Source: Amarolinea sp964580725
GTDB taxonomy: Bacteria; Chloroflexota; Anaerolineae; SSC4; Amarolineaceae
Length of the DNA stretch: 23,813 nt
Direction of reading: 5' to 3'
Assembly (NCBI GenBank): GCA_964580725.1
Contig: CAZOLV010000084.1
Location: 1-23,813, forward strand
In this document: piece after piece, positions 7,082 to 17,671 of the stretch
Layout of the letters: the number at the start of each line of letters is the position of its first letter
Position numbering within the stretch: position 1 is the stretch's first letter
Notes under the pieces: generated by a model
Database searches by the model: none
What the model was told of the DNA's origin: nothing
Seen by the model: only the letters and a program-made list of their open reading frames with translations
Made by a program: the position numbers and the translations under genes

Positions 7082-8626
7082 ATGAACATTTCCGTCACAC
7101 AGAGCAAATTGGAGGAGGTGGCCAGCGATCTGCTGGCCATTGGGCTGTTCGAGGGACAAACCGCCGCCGCCGCCGGCTACGCCGGCCTGGATGCAGCGTT
7201 GGGCGGCCTGATCGAGGATGTGATCGCAAACGGCGGCTTCAAGGGCGAGGCGTCCAAGACACGTCTGCTCTTTCATCGAAGCGGACGAAGCGGGCGAAGC
7301 GAGGGCGTGGCCGCGCCGCGCATCCTGTTGGTTGGACTGGGCAAGCAGGCCGAGTTCGATCTGGCTGCAGCCCGCCGGGCAGCGGGCGTCGTGGCGCAGG
7401 TCATGGCTGACCTGAAGCTGCGCCGGCTGGCCAGCGTCGTGTATGGCGTAGAGAGCGGAGACCTGGCTGCGGCGCAAGCTGCACAGGCGGTCGTCGAAGG
7501 GACGCTGCTTGGCCTCTACCGCTTCGTCACGCACAAGCGCGAGGAGAACCGCCAACGCCCCACCGTGGATGCCGACGCGCTGGTGTTGGTCGCCGGGACC
7601 GCCGCGGCGACGACGCTGGAAAGCGGAGCGCAGGTCGGTCGCATCCTGGCCGAAAACGCCAATCGGGTGCGCGATCTGGTCAACGAGCCGGGGAACATCG
7701 TCACGCCGCAGGTGTTGGCGGCGCAGACGCAGGCGCTGATGCAAAACACCGGCGTGCGCTGCACCGTCTACGGCGAAGACGAGATGCGGGTGTTCGGCAT
7801 GGAATCGTTCCTGAGTGTGAGTCTGGGCAGCGCCCAAGAGGCGCAGTTCCTGGTCTTGGAGTATTTCCCAGACAACGCCGCAACGTCCGACACCCTGGTG
7901 TTGGTGGGCAAGGCGATTACGTTCGATACGGGCGGCATCTCGATCAAGCCAAACGATGGCATGTGGGAGATGAAGAGCGACATGGCGGGCGGCGCGGCGG
8001 TCATCGGGGCGCTGCGCAGCATTGCGCAGCTCGCCCTGCCGGTGCGCGTGGTGGGGCTGGTGTGCGCCGCTGAAAACATGCCGGGGCCGGCGGCGATCAA
8101 ACCGGGCGATGTAGTGAAGGCGATGAATGGCAAGTCCATCGAGTACATCAGCACAGACGCCGAGGGTCGCATGGTGTTGGCGGATGGGCTTTGTTTCAGC
8201 ACACGCTACAACCCGGCGGCGGTCGTTGACTGCGCGACCCTGACCGGTTCCATCGTGCTGTCGCTGTCGTCCGACATGACCGGCATCTTCTGCAACGATG
8301 ACGATCTCTACGTCCGACTGCAGGCAGCCGGAACGCTGGCGGGCGAACCGCAGTGGCGCATGCCGTTGTGGAAGTCGTACCGAGAGCGCATCAAGAGCGA
8401 TGTGGCCGACATGAAGGGCAGTGCGGGAAATCGCTATGCGGGCGCAATCATCGCCGCTCTTTTCTTGCAGGAATTTGCGCCGGAGAATACACCCTGGGCG
8501 CATCTCGATATCGCCGGCACGGCGTGGCAGGATGACAATCAGCCGCACCAACCGCGCGGCGCTTCGGGCAATCCCATGCGCACGCTGGTCGAATTCGTGC
8601 GCGGCTGGAGCGAGGATCGCAAGTAG
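7082..8626 (+). CDS. pepA: Leucyl aminopeptidase, peptidase family M17
   Basis: The 514-aa cytosolic zinc/manganese exopeptidase releases N-terminal residues from peptides and works as a hexamer. The two-metal site is complete and its spacing equals that of E. coli PepA: Lys277 and Asp282 (VGKAITFDTGG), Lys289 (ISIKP), Asp300 (KSDMAGG), Asp359 and Glu361, with Arg363 in the signature STDAEGR. The usual first residue of that signature is Asn; here it is Ser. The N-terminal domain (1-170) is variable, as usual. ATG 7082 is chosen over an upstream TTG at 7031 because the family-like sequence MNISVTQSKLEEVASDLLAIGLFEG begins there, although the purine stretch before it is weak. A consensus TATAAT lies 145 nt upstream, and a 21-bp hairpin ends the unit 10 nt after the stop. 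Confidence 0.93.
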   Translation: MNISVTQSKLEEVASDLLAIGLFEGQTAAAAGYAGLDAALGGLIEDVIANGGFKGEASKTRLLFHRSGRSGRSEGVAAPRILLVGLGKQAEFDLAAARRAAGVVAQVMADLKLRRLASVVYGVESGDLAAAQAAQAVVEGTLLGLYRFVTHKREENRQRPTVDADALVLVAGTAAATTLESGAQVGRILAENANRVRDLVNEPGNIVTPQVLAAQTQALMQNTGVRCTVYGEDEMRVFGMESFLSVSLGSAQEAQFLVLEYFPDNAATSDTLVLVGKAITFDTGGISIKPNDGMWEMKSDMAGGAAVIGALRSIAQLALPVRVVGLVCAAENMPGPAAIKPGDVVKAMNGKSIEYISTDAEGRMVLADGLCFSTRYNPAAVVDCATLTGSIVLSLSSDMTGIFCNDDDLYVRLQAAGTLAGEPQWRMPLWKSYRERIKSDVADMKGSAGNRYAGAIIAALFLQEFAPENTPWAHLDIAGTAWQDDNQPHQPRGASGNPMRTLVEFVRGWSEDRK

Positions 8627-8636
8627 CACATCCGCC

Positions 8637-8694
8637 CGCCTGGGCGCAATCTGGCGGCTTCTCTGCACACCAACCGCCAGATTGCGCCCAGGCG
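8637..8694. terminator. 21-bp perfect stem-loop between convergent genes
   Basis: Arms 8637-8657 and 8674-8694 are fully complementary over 21 bp and GC-rich, with a 16-nt loop. It starts 10 nt after the pepA stop and ends 43 nt before the stop of the facing minus-strand gene. No T tract follows on either strand, so it is either a non-canonical bidirectional terminator or an mRNA-stabilising hairpin. Confidence 0.75.
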
Positions 8695-8737
8695 CGCCGC
8701 AGTGACCAGACCGGGCAAGTCGCGCCAACGAGGGGAT

Positions 8738-9142
8738 CTAGTGCACCGGCAAGTTGGGCGCCGTGCCGCTGTTTCGACGCCAGAGGTATGCCAGCACGCC
8801 GACGACAGAGACAGCGGCCGCGCCCCACACCCACTCGCGCCGGTGATCTGGTTGACTGGCCGAGTAGAACGGCGTCATGGGTAGGCGCTGAGAAGCGCTG
8901 GCGATCAGCGCCTGGCGCAAGTCACGGCGGAAGGCTGGCCGCGGCGCAACCGGGCGCAGCCAGGCCGACAGATCACGCGCCAGACGAAAGAGCGGCATGG
9001 TTTGCTGGCGCAGTTCGGGATACAAGGCCAGAAAATCCTGATCGTGGTCATCCCCGATCACCAGGCGATCAACGTAGGATGCCAACAGGTCTGCGATGAA
9101 CGCATCCTCGGCAGAGGCGATGTGCGGCCAGGATGTTGACAT
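8738..9142 (-). CDS. Small single-TM protein, possible anti-sigma-like partner
   Basis: A 134-aa protein with a helical, charged N-terminal part, a PRPAFRRDLRQALI segment at about 68-81, a single TM helix at about 104-121 (WVWGAAAVSVVGVLAYLW) and a 13-residue tail. A cytoplasmic helical domain containing an APRPxFRxxLRxxL segment before one TM helix resembles small proteins found beside ECF sigma factors in actinobacteria and Chloroflexota. The sigma gene here lies two genes upstream in the same direction. The start at 9142 is backed by GGGGGAGAAGG just upstream. The gap to degV is 13 nt, so co-transcription is likely. The anti-sigma role is inference from topology and context; no zinc-binding HxxxCxxC motif is present. 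Confidence 0.6.
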   Translation of the reverse strand: MSTSWPHIASAEDAFIADLLASYVDRLVIGDDHDQDFLALYPELRQQTMPLFRLARDLSAWLRPVAPRPAFRRDLRQALIASASQRLPMTPFYSASQPDHRREWVWGAAAVSVVGVLAYLWRRNSGTAPNLPVH

Positions 9143-9155
9143 GATCCTTCTCCCC

Positions 9156-9995
9156 CTAGGCAGGATACGCCACGATACCCAACGTACCCGGCCCCAGATT
9201 GGCTGCGATCGAGATGCAGAGCGGGGTGATGAACGCCCAGTTGAAGGTGAAGCGTTGCTCGGCCATCTTCATCAGTTCGGCAGCCTCCTCAGGGGCGCGG
9301 GCGTGAACCACGGCGCAGTTGATGGGCGTCTGCCCGACGCGCGCCGCCACCAGATCGAGGATGTGGTGCAGCGCACGTTTGCGACTGCGCACACGTCCCT
9401 GCACTTCGAGCGTTCCATCCTTCAACCCAACCAGCGGTTTGACATCGAGCAGCGAGGCCAGGGCAAACTGCAGCGTGTTGACGCGCCCACTCATCTGTGC
9501 AAATTTCAGGTCTTGCAGCGTCAGATAGACCATCACCTGCTGGCGCACGACGTGCAGGCGGGCCAGGATTTCGGGCAGACTGGCGCCGGCGCGACTCATG
9601 CGCCGCGCCTCCCACACCATGAAACCCAAGCCAGATGAGCCGGCCATGCTGTCGAACACTTCGACTTGCACTTCGTCTTGCACCATCGTCTTGGCCAGTT
9701 CCGCCGAATTACAGGTGCCGCTCAGCTTGCCGGTGATGTGCACGGAGAGCACCGGGTCGCCATTCTTGCCGGCGGCGCGATAGATTTCGGCCATCTGGCC
9801 GGGCGACGGCTGCGAGGTCTTGGGAATCATGCCAAGCGTGTGGACCTTGTCGTAGAAGGTGCTTGGGGTGATCGTCACGCCTTCGAGAAAGGCCTCCTCG
9901 CCAAAACGAATGGTGACAGGGACAACGTGCACATCGAGTTGTGCGAGGACATCAGGGGGCAGATCACAGGTCGAATCGGTGACGATTTGCAGCAT
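9156..9995 (-). CDS. DegV family fatty-acid-binding protein (FakB-like)
   Basis: The 279-aa product matches DegV/FakB proteins, which hold a free fatty acid so that the kinase FakA can phosphorylate it for phospholipid synthesis. Hallmarks are the N-terminal IVTDSTCDLPP, the loop TSQPSPGQ (fatty-acid carboxylate binding), the HITGKLSGTCNSA segment and the VFDSMAGSSGLGF segment. Length is normal and the ATG at 9995 begins directly at MLQIVTDST. It is followed after 13 nt by the small TM protein and preceded after 77 bp by the sigma factor, all on the minus strand. No fakA homologue is in the window. The exact fatty-acid preference cannot be read from sequence. Confidence 0.88.
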   Translation of the reverse strand: MLQIVTDSTCDLPPDVLAQLDVHVVPVTIRFGEEAFLEGVTITPSTFYDKVHTLGMIPKTSQPSPGQMAEIYRAAGKNGDPVLSVHITGKLSGTCNSAELAKTMVQDEVQVEVFDSMAGSSGLGFMVWEARRMSRAGASLPEILARLHVVRQQVMVYLTLQDLKFAQMSGRVNTLQFALASLLDVKPLVGLKDGTLEVQGRVRSRKRALHHILDLVAARVGQTPINCAVVHARAPEEAAELMKMAEQRFTFNWAFITPLCISIAANLGPGTLGIVAYPA

Positions 9996-10072
9996 GGTGT
10001 TCGCTCATCCAGTCTTGTGAGCCGGCGGCAGAGGCCGGCGTCTGCGACGCCCTGCCAGCACAACCAGAGCGT

Positions 10073-10633
10073 CTACCAGTTGAAACCGCGCGCCGCCAGG
10101 TCTTCGCGCAGGGCAATCAGCGTGCGGTGATAGAGCGACTTGATCGCGCCCTCTGTGCGTCCCATCATGGCGCCGATTTCGGCGTTGGGCAGGCGCTCGA
10201 CGAATTTCAGCGCAATGAGTTGCTGGCGATCTTCAGGCAGGCGGCGGATCGCTGCCAACAGGGCGGTGCGCCGCTCGCCTTCCTCGACGTGTATCTCCGG
10301 CCCTTTGCCTCGTGCGCTGGCATTGGTCACATCGTCGAGCGAGATGATCTTGCGGCGGCTGCGGTCGCGGTGCCAGTTCGCCACAAGGTTGTGGGCGATG
10401 CGAAAGAGCCAGGCCGAAAAGGGCAGGCCGCGCTGCACATAGCGACCGATGCTGTCCAAAGCACGGAAGAAGGTGCGGGCCGTCAAATCTTCGGCTTCGA
10501 CCTGGCTACCGGTGCGATAGTAGATGTAGCTGTAGATGCGGTCTACGTAAATCTCGTACAGTTGACCAAAGGCAGCAGGGTCTGTCTTTGCCCGCTCGAT
10601 CAGGCTCAGTTCGCTTTCGGTTGTTGGCGCCAC
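10073..10633 (-). CDS. ECF-like sigma-70 family RNA polymerase sigma factor
   Basis: The 186-aa product has sigma region 2 at about 19-90 (AFGQLYEIYVDRIYSYIYYRT, then DLTARTFFRALDSI and PFSAWLFRIAHNLVANW) and region 4 at about 125-180 (LPEDRQQLIALKFVERLPNAEIGAMMGRTEGAIKSL, a helix-turn-helix). Regions 1 and 3 are absent, as in ECF factors. It should direct RNA polymerase to a stress- or envelope-type regulon. The frame is open to a TTG at 10705, but GTG 10633 is preferred: GGGGTGA lies about 7 nt upstream and the N-terminus APTTESELSLIERAKTDPAAF then begins as in relatives. A very good housekeeping-type promoter lies about 190 bp upstream. DegV and a small TM protein follow in the same direction. 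Confidence 0.88.
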   Translation of the reverse strand: MAPTTESELSLIERAKTDPAAFGQLYEIYVDRIYSYIYYRTGSQVEAEDLTARTFFRALDSIGRYVQRGLPFSAWLFRIAHNLVANWHRDRSRRKIISLDDVTNASARGKGPEIHVEEGERRTALLAAIRRLPEDRQQLIALKFVERLPNAEIGAMMGRTEGAIKSLYHRTLIALREDLAARGFNW

Positions 10634-10820
10634 CAGTGACTCACCCCTCGGATCTTGTTCGAGAATCGAGGATGCCGGCCCTGCCTGCCGTGCCAGGCGA
10701 CGCAACTCAGATACGGCGATAAGAACACCGGACGAAGAGCAAAGTTGCGCAGCGCGTCACGACAATCGTTGTGTCTCGGCTCGCCTGCCGGCGATCTCGA
10801 CGTGATTCTCGAATGCGGCG

Positions 10821-10849
10821 ATTTTAGCCGATCCGCCGCGGCTGGTCAA
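10821..10849 (-). promoter_or_regulatory. Near-consensus promoter for the sigma-factor operon
   Basis: On the minus strand TTGACC (10849-10844, five of six) and TAAAAT (10826-10821, five of six) are separated by exactly 17 nt. It is the best promoter match in the window. Transcription would begin near 10813, giving a leader of about 180 nt before GTG 10633. No further gene is seen in the 10634-10996 interval. Confidence 0.7.
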
Positions 10850-10961
10850 TTTCGCTGGCCTCTGTGCGTCCGGCCTGGCGCGCCGGAACCGCATGGCGGC
10901 GGTCTTCGTTGTAGTGCACGACGGTTCGACGGCCGGACGCCTGACCACCGCCAGCGCCGGT

Positions 10962-10990
10962 TTGCGCCGCGCCGCGGCTTATGCTACACT
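10962..10990 (+). promoter_or_regulatory. Promoter candidate for the Ig-protein/pth/mfd operon
   Basis: TTGCGC (10962-10967) and TACACT (10985-10990) are 17 nt apart, with three and four matches to consensus. An overlapping TATGCT (10980-10985) is an alternative -10. Transcription would start at or next to the ATG at 10997. Confidence 0.35.
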
Positions 10991-10996
10991 AGCCGC

Positions 10997-11047
10997 ATGA
11001 ATGACAATGGACGACGTTCGAGATCAAGAGGTAATTTGTTCGTATGA
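10997..11047 (+). CDS. Possible 16-codon leader peptide overlapping the next start
   Basis: A short open frame MNDNGRRSRSRGNLFV starts six bases after the candidate -10 box, so it would be translated from a leaderless transcript. It ends in a TGA that overlaps the ATG at 11044 as ATGA. It is arginine-rich and has no run of one amino acid that would suggest attenuation. It may couple translation to the next gene or may be chance; no homologue is recognised. Confidence 0.25.
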   Translation: MNDNGRRSRSRGNLFV

Positions 11048-11844
11048 TTCGCACCCGATCGTTCCTGGCCTGTCTGTTCGGTCTTGCTGCGGCGCTGCTG
11101 GCCGGCAGCATCGGTCTTGCGCACGCCTGGCAGGGCAGTCAAGCCATCATTTCCTCCCCACAGCCGTTCTCGACGCTGCGCGGCGTCGTTTCGATCACCG
11201 GCACCGCCACCCATCCGAGCTTTCAACGTTTTCAGGTCTACTTCCGCGCCGAGGGCGTCCCCGACGAATGGCATTTCATGTTCGAGCAGACCAACCAGGT
11301 TGTCAACGGCCTGCTCGGTTCTTGGGACACCCGCGGCGTGCCGGATGGAACATACGCCCTGCGCCTGCGCGTCGTTCGTCTCGATGGCAACTACGACGAG
11401 AAAGAGGTGAATGGCCTGCTCGTGGCCAACACGCGCCCTGTCGAAACTCCCACGCCCGACGCCACAGCGACCCTGGCCGAACCGGCCCGCCCCACCGATA
11501 CCCCGACGCCGATCTTCACGCCGACTCCTGTCACCGTGCAGCAGCCGCAAATTGCTACGCCGACGCCGCGCATCACGCCAACTGTCACCGCCGCCGCACC
11601 CACCGACGGCACGCCCGCCAGCCCTTCTGGCGATTCTGGCGGTGATGCCACCGGCGACAGCACTGACGACAGCCTGCTGGGCGGCCTGTTCGACCTGGGC
11701 GACATGCCAAGCACGCTCAGCGGCGCCAGTTTGGGCGCGGCCTTCATGCGCGGCGCGCGCCTGGCGCTTTTCGCCTTCATCGGCCTGGGCGCCTATCTGG
11801 CGCTCAAACAGATGATGCGCTGGCTACTGGCGCGCCTGCGCTAG
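11044..11844 (+). CDS. Exported, C-terminally anchored protein with Ig-like domain
   Basis: The 266-aa product begins with a signal peptide (1-27, hydrophobic core LFGLAAALLAGSIGLAHA). It continues with one bacterial Ig-like/fibronectin-like sandwich domain at about 30-128 (ISSPQPFSTLRGVVSITGTA through PDGTYALRLRVVRLDG). A long Pro/Thr linker (about 130-215, TPTPIFTPTP style) follows, then a Ser/Gly/Asp stretch, one TM helix (about 239-256, LALFAFIGLGAYLALKQMM) and a basic end that would lie in the cytoplasm. The domain should therefore be displayed at the cell surface. AGAGG lies about 12 nt before the ATG, a long spacing; a leader frame overlapping the start may help. It is only 10 nt ahead of pth, so it likely heads the pth-mfd operon. 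Ligand or role is unknown. Confidence 0.7.
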   Translation: MIRTRSFLACLFGLAAALLAGSIGLAHAWQGSQAIISSPQPFSTLRGVVSITGTATHPSFQRFQVYFRAEGVPDEWHFMFEQTNQVVNGLLGSWDTRGVPDGTYALRLRVVRLDGNYDEKEVNGLLVANTRPVETPTPDATATLAEPARPTDTPTPIFTPTPVTVQQPQIATPTPRITPTVTAAAPTDGTPASPSGDSGGDATGDSTDDSLLGGLFDLGDMPSTLSGASLGAAFMRGARLALFAFIGLGAYLALKQMMRWLLARLR

Positions 11845-11854
11845 ACTCACGATC

Positions 11855-12463
11855 ATGGATGTTGCGCACATCATCCCCACACAGCCTGCCAACGATGACC
11901 CCTTCCTGATCGTCGGGTTGGGCAATCCGGGGACGCTCTACGCCCGTCACCGCCACAACGTCGGTTTTCAGATCGTCGAACTGCTGGCAGAGCGCCATCA
12001 GCTCGCGTGGCAGCGCGTCGAGTTTCGGGCCGCCATCGCCAAGACTCAGATCGGCGGCAAGCGGGTCATGCTGGCCAAGCCGCAGACTTTTATGAACCTG
12101 GCCGGACAGTCGGTGGCGCCGCTCGTGCGCTTCTACCGCGTGCCGCTGCCACAGTTGCTCGTCGTCTACGACGATCTCGACCTGCCGCTGGGTCGTCTGC
12201 GGCTGCGCGCCGATGGCGGTTCGGGCGGGCACAACGGCATGAAATCGCTCATCGAAAGCCTCGGTACGCAAGGCTTTATTCGGCTACGCGTCGGCATCGG
12301 GCGGCCCACGGGCAAGATGGATGCGGCGGCGTATGTCCTGCGCAATTTCGACGCCGATCAAGAGATCGAAATGGCCTTCTACCGCGCCCACGCCGTGGAA
12401 GGCATCGAGCGATGGCTGCGCGCCGGTTTGACCGCCGCCATGAATCAGCTCAACGCCTCCTGA
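11855..12463 (+). CDS. pth: Peptidyl-tRNA hydrolase
   Basis: The 202-aa enzyme cleaves the ester bond of peptidyl-tRNAs dropped from ribosomes and recycles the tRNA. Family signatures are GLGNPG (21-26) and the catalytic histidine in RHNVGF (His34, equal to His20 in E. coli). FMNLAG, YDDLDLPLG (the aspartate that assists the histidine) and GGSGGHNGMKS are also present. The N-terminus has about 15 residues more than the usual start (MDVAHIIPTQPANDDP), with no in-frame start nearer FLIVGLGNPG. No clear ribosome binding site precedes the ATG, and the upstream stop is only 10 nt away, which suggests translational coupling within an operon. mfd follows after 23 nt. Confidence 0.94.
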   Translation: MDVAHIIPTQPANDDPFLIVGLGNPGTLYARHRHNVGFQIVELLAERHQLAWQRVEFRAAIAKTQIGGKRVMLAKPQTFMNLAGQSVAPLVRFYRVPLPQLLVVYDDLDLPLGRLRLRADGGSGGHNGMKSLIESLGTQGFIRLRVGIGRPTGKMDAAAYVLRNFDADQEIEMAFYRAHAVEGIERWLRAGLTAAMNQLNAS

Positions 12464-12486
12464 ATCCGCCGGAGAATTGAAGCGCG

Positions 12487-16079
<3,593 letters not shown>

Positions 16080-16083
<4 letters not shown>

Positions 16084-16436
16084 CCGATCGTGAGTTCCTG
16101 CAACGCCGGCTCGACACGTTGCACAGTTTGACCGGCGCTGCCGTCTTGACCGGTGGGGGCAGCGGGGGCGGTTTGCAGAACACGCTGCACGGCGTTTGGG
16201 CGGCGGAAGCGCGCCTGCTGGCGCGCATCCTGGCCGAGCCGGGCGAGGTTGGCCCCATTCTGGCGGCCTGGCAGGAGCGGACGCACGCCTTCATGGCCCG
16301 CCATCCCGCACGCGCCGGCTGGGCCGACGCCCAGGGCAACGCCTGGGACGCCGCCCAGGTCCTCAGCCTTCTGTCCGACCTGCAAACCCGCCTCGAAGCG
16401 CTGCGCCAACCCGATGTATTCGAGGACGAGGAGTGA
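16080..16436 (+). CDS. 118-aa hypothetical protein coupled to mfd
   Basis: The ATG at 16080 overlaps the mfd TGA as ATGA, and a G-run (GGGGGG) lies 3 nt upstream inside mfd, so translation is coupled. The frame is open further upstream within mfd, but the overlap decides the start. The product is soluble and mostly helical: TDREFLQRRLDTLHSLTGAAV, a glycine-rich loop (GGGSGGG), a helix with AEARLLARILAEPGEVGPILAAWQERTHAFM, a linker and a C-terminal helix (AQVLSLLSDLQTRLEALRQ) with an acidic end. I recognise no family. Strict coupling suggests a role in stoichiometry with Mfd or simple operon packing. A hairpin follows four bases after the stop. Confidence 0.65.
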
Positions 16437-16440
16437 GAGC

Positions 16441-16461
16441 GGCAGCGCGACATGCGCTGCC
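16441..16461 (+). terminator. Hairpin after the mfd operon
   Basis: A perfect 8-bp stem GGCAGCGC / GCGCTGCC with a 5-nt loop begins four bases after the stop of the 118-aa gene. No T tract follows, so it is a weak terminator candidate. It marks the boundary between the housekeeping operon and the eroded region to the right. Confidence 0.45.
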
Positions 16462-16494
16462 CGTTCAGAGCGACGATCCGTGGAGTGTGACGAA

Positions 16495-16683
16495 ATGACA
16501 GTTTCGTACCGGCAGGCCTCCATCTTTCCAGATGTTGCATCGAATCGAACAACCTGGACAGGTCATACCATCGAATCGAACAACGCTGTCCGACCGGAAG
16601 ATCGTGCGATTCATGATTGGTATCGCTTCGTCCTGTCGTATCCACCGCTCAGTTGTGCTCGGATTCATCCGCACTCAGGCTGA
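16495..16683 (+). pseudogene. Truncated N-terminus of a DNA methyltransferase
   Basis: The frame from ATG 16495 encodes SIFPDVASNRTTWTGHTIES and, at residues 37-51, RAIHDWYRFVLSYPP. This is the N-terminal pattern of N4/N6-type DNA methyltransferases in which FxDVxxNxxTWxGxT and IHxWYxFVLSF precede the VLDPFCGTGTT SAM-binding motif. After Pro51 (16647) the sequence leaves the family and stops at 16683; the SAM-binding and catalytic parts are absent. From about 16649 a different frame carries the endonuclease-like gene, so a deletion appears to have joined the two. GTGGAGTGTGACGAA upstream offers only a weak ribosome binding site. Recognition is from memory of the family, not an alignment. Confidence 0.6.
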
Positions 16684-17413
16684 GCTGCGCGCACTCAAAA
16701 AGACACCGGTGCGGTCGAATACACGGGGTGTCTACCGGTCTGACCAGGACGGCGGTTGGATCACGGGGCATGACGAAATTCAAGAGTTAGCGTTGGCCAT
16801 CGAGAAGCGCCGCATCGAGCCGGGTAAGACATCAGGATTCGAACGGCTCTATCCGCGCGTGACGAAGCTCTGCTTCGGCGGCATGGCGCGCCATTTGGCC
16901 GAGTTGCGACCAATGTTGCTCATCGAGACCAAGATTCTCGACGCCACACCGGGCATCATTGGGAGATACGCGCTCGACGACGAACAGAGTCTCCTGGCCA
17001 AGATTCGTTACAACCGGTTGATTGACATCTTTACGGGGTTGACCTGCTATTCCCTGCAGAGCCATCTGCGAACGACCGTGCCGGGTCTAGGACAGGTCGA
17101 AACTGACGAAATCTACATTGGCGTTGACAAACGCGGCGCGCATTATGTCATTCCTGTGCAGGCCAAGGGGTCTTCTGATCGTCTCGGCATCGTTCAGATT
17201 GAACAAGACTTTGCCATCTGTGCAGCCAAGTTTGCCGGTCTGATCTGGCTGCCGGTCGCTGCGCAGTTCATTGCAAATGATCTGATTGCACTCTTCTCGT
17301 TCGAACAATCGGACAAGGGTATCGCAGTCTCGGCCGAGAAGCACTATCGCCTGACGGCGCCTGATGGGTTGTCGGCAGAAGAACTGGCAGCTTATCGCGC
17401 GCGCCCGTGGTGA
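16532..17413 (+). CDS. PD-(D/E)XK restriction-endonuclease-like protein, 5' end rearranged
   Basis: The frame is open for 293 codons, but its natural part seems to begin near 16649-16655 (VVLGFIRTQAELRALKKTPVR). The first 40 codons are an out-of-frame reading of the methyltransferase fragment. The probable catalytic core is VETDEIYIGVDKRGAHYVIPVQAKG, with Asp192/Glu193 and a Gln210-x-Lys212 end, the PD-(D/E)XK pattern with Q in place of E as in Mrr-type nucleases. A conserved-looking KGSSDRLGIVQIEQDFAICAAKFAGLIWLPVAAQFI follows. The C-terminus (LTAPDGLSAEELAAYRARPW) looks near-natural. No good start signal exists, so expression is doubtful. With its methyltransferase deleted, survival of an active enzyme would require another source of protection. 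Restriction specificity cannot be read. Confidence 0.5.
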   Translation: MLHRIEQPGQVIPSNRTTLSDRKIVRFMIGIASSCRIHRSVVLGFIRTQAELRALKKTPVRSNTRGVYRSDQDGGWITGHDEIQELALAIEKRRIEPGKTSGFERLYPRVTKLCFGGMARHLAELRPMLLIETKILDATPGIIGRYALDDEQSLLAKIRYNRLIDIFTGLTCYSLQSHLRTTVPGLGQVETDEIYIGVDKRGAHYVIPVQAKGSSDRLGIVQIEQDFAICAAKFAGLIWLPVAAQFIANDLIALFSFEQSDKGIAVSAEKHYRLTAPDGLSAEELAAYRARPW

Positions 17414-17415
17414 TG

Positions 17416-17473
17416 GAGATGGCGCATGAGATTGGGCGGGTTGTGCGGGCCGAGGCTGGAGGCTTCGGCGAGC
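17416..17473 (-). pseudogene. Degraded second copy of the RNA-ligase-like gene 3' end
   Basis: These 58 bases match 17741-17798 inside the intact minus-strand ligase-like gene with about five differences. On the minus strand both read EASSL-PH--PNLMRHL (intact: LVEASSLDPHDLPNLMRHL). Similarity fades on both sides. The fragment begins three bases after the endonuclease stop, so it is probably a boundary of an old duplication or insertion. It is too short to encode a functional part. Confidence 0.6.
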
Positions 17474-17647
17474 AGTTGCCCAAGCAGAGGCTTGACGAAG
17501 GCCGCGAGCGAGTACATTGACAACCTCGAATGCGGCATCGAAGCCCTGCAGACCGAACTGGCCGTGACCAAAGGCGAGGACATATTCGAGCGCCTGACGC
17601 CGACAGAAATCGAAGAATGGCTGGGCGATGATGGTCTACCGAATTGA
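17426..17647 (+). pseudogene. Unidentified C-terminal gene remnant
   Basis: A 73-codon plus-strand frame whose first part reads through the duplicated ligase fragment and is therefore not natural. Its last 45 residues, KAASEYIDNLECGIEALQTE and DIFERLTPTEIEEWLGDDGLPN, look like a genuine acidic helical C-terminus. I do not recognise the family. It is likely the tail of a gene whose front was lost in the same rearrangements that affect 16495-17473. Confidence 0.25.
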
Positions 17648-17671
17648 CATCGCTCGCCGTGTGCAACCGCA

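Noticed and set aside
6875..8728. 617-codon minus-strand frame across pepA
   Set aside because: It is antisense to a pepA with a complete active site, runs through the terminator hairpin and shows no family pattern.
10021..10041. GCCGGC inverted repeat between the sigma factor and degV
   Set aside because: A 6-bp self-complementary GC-rich word is common at this GC content, and no T tract follows.
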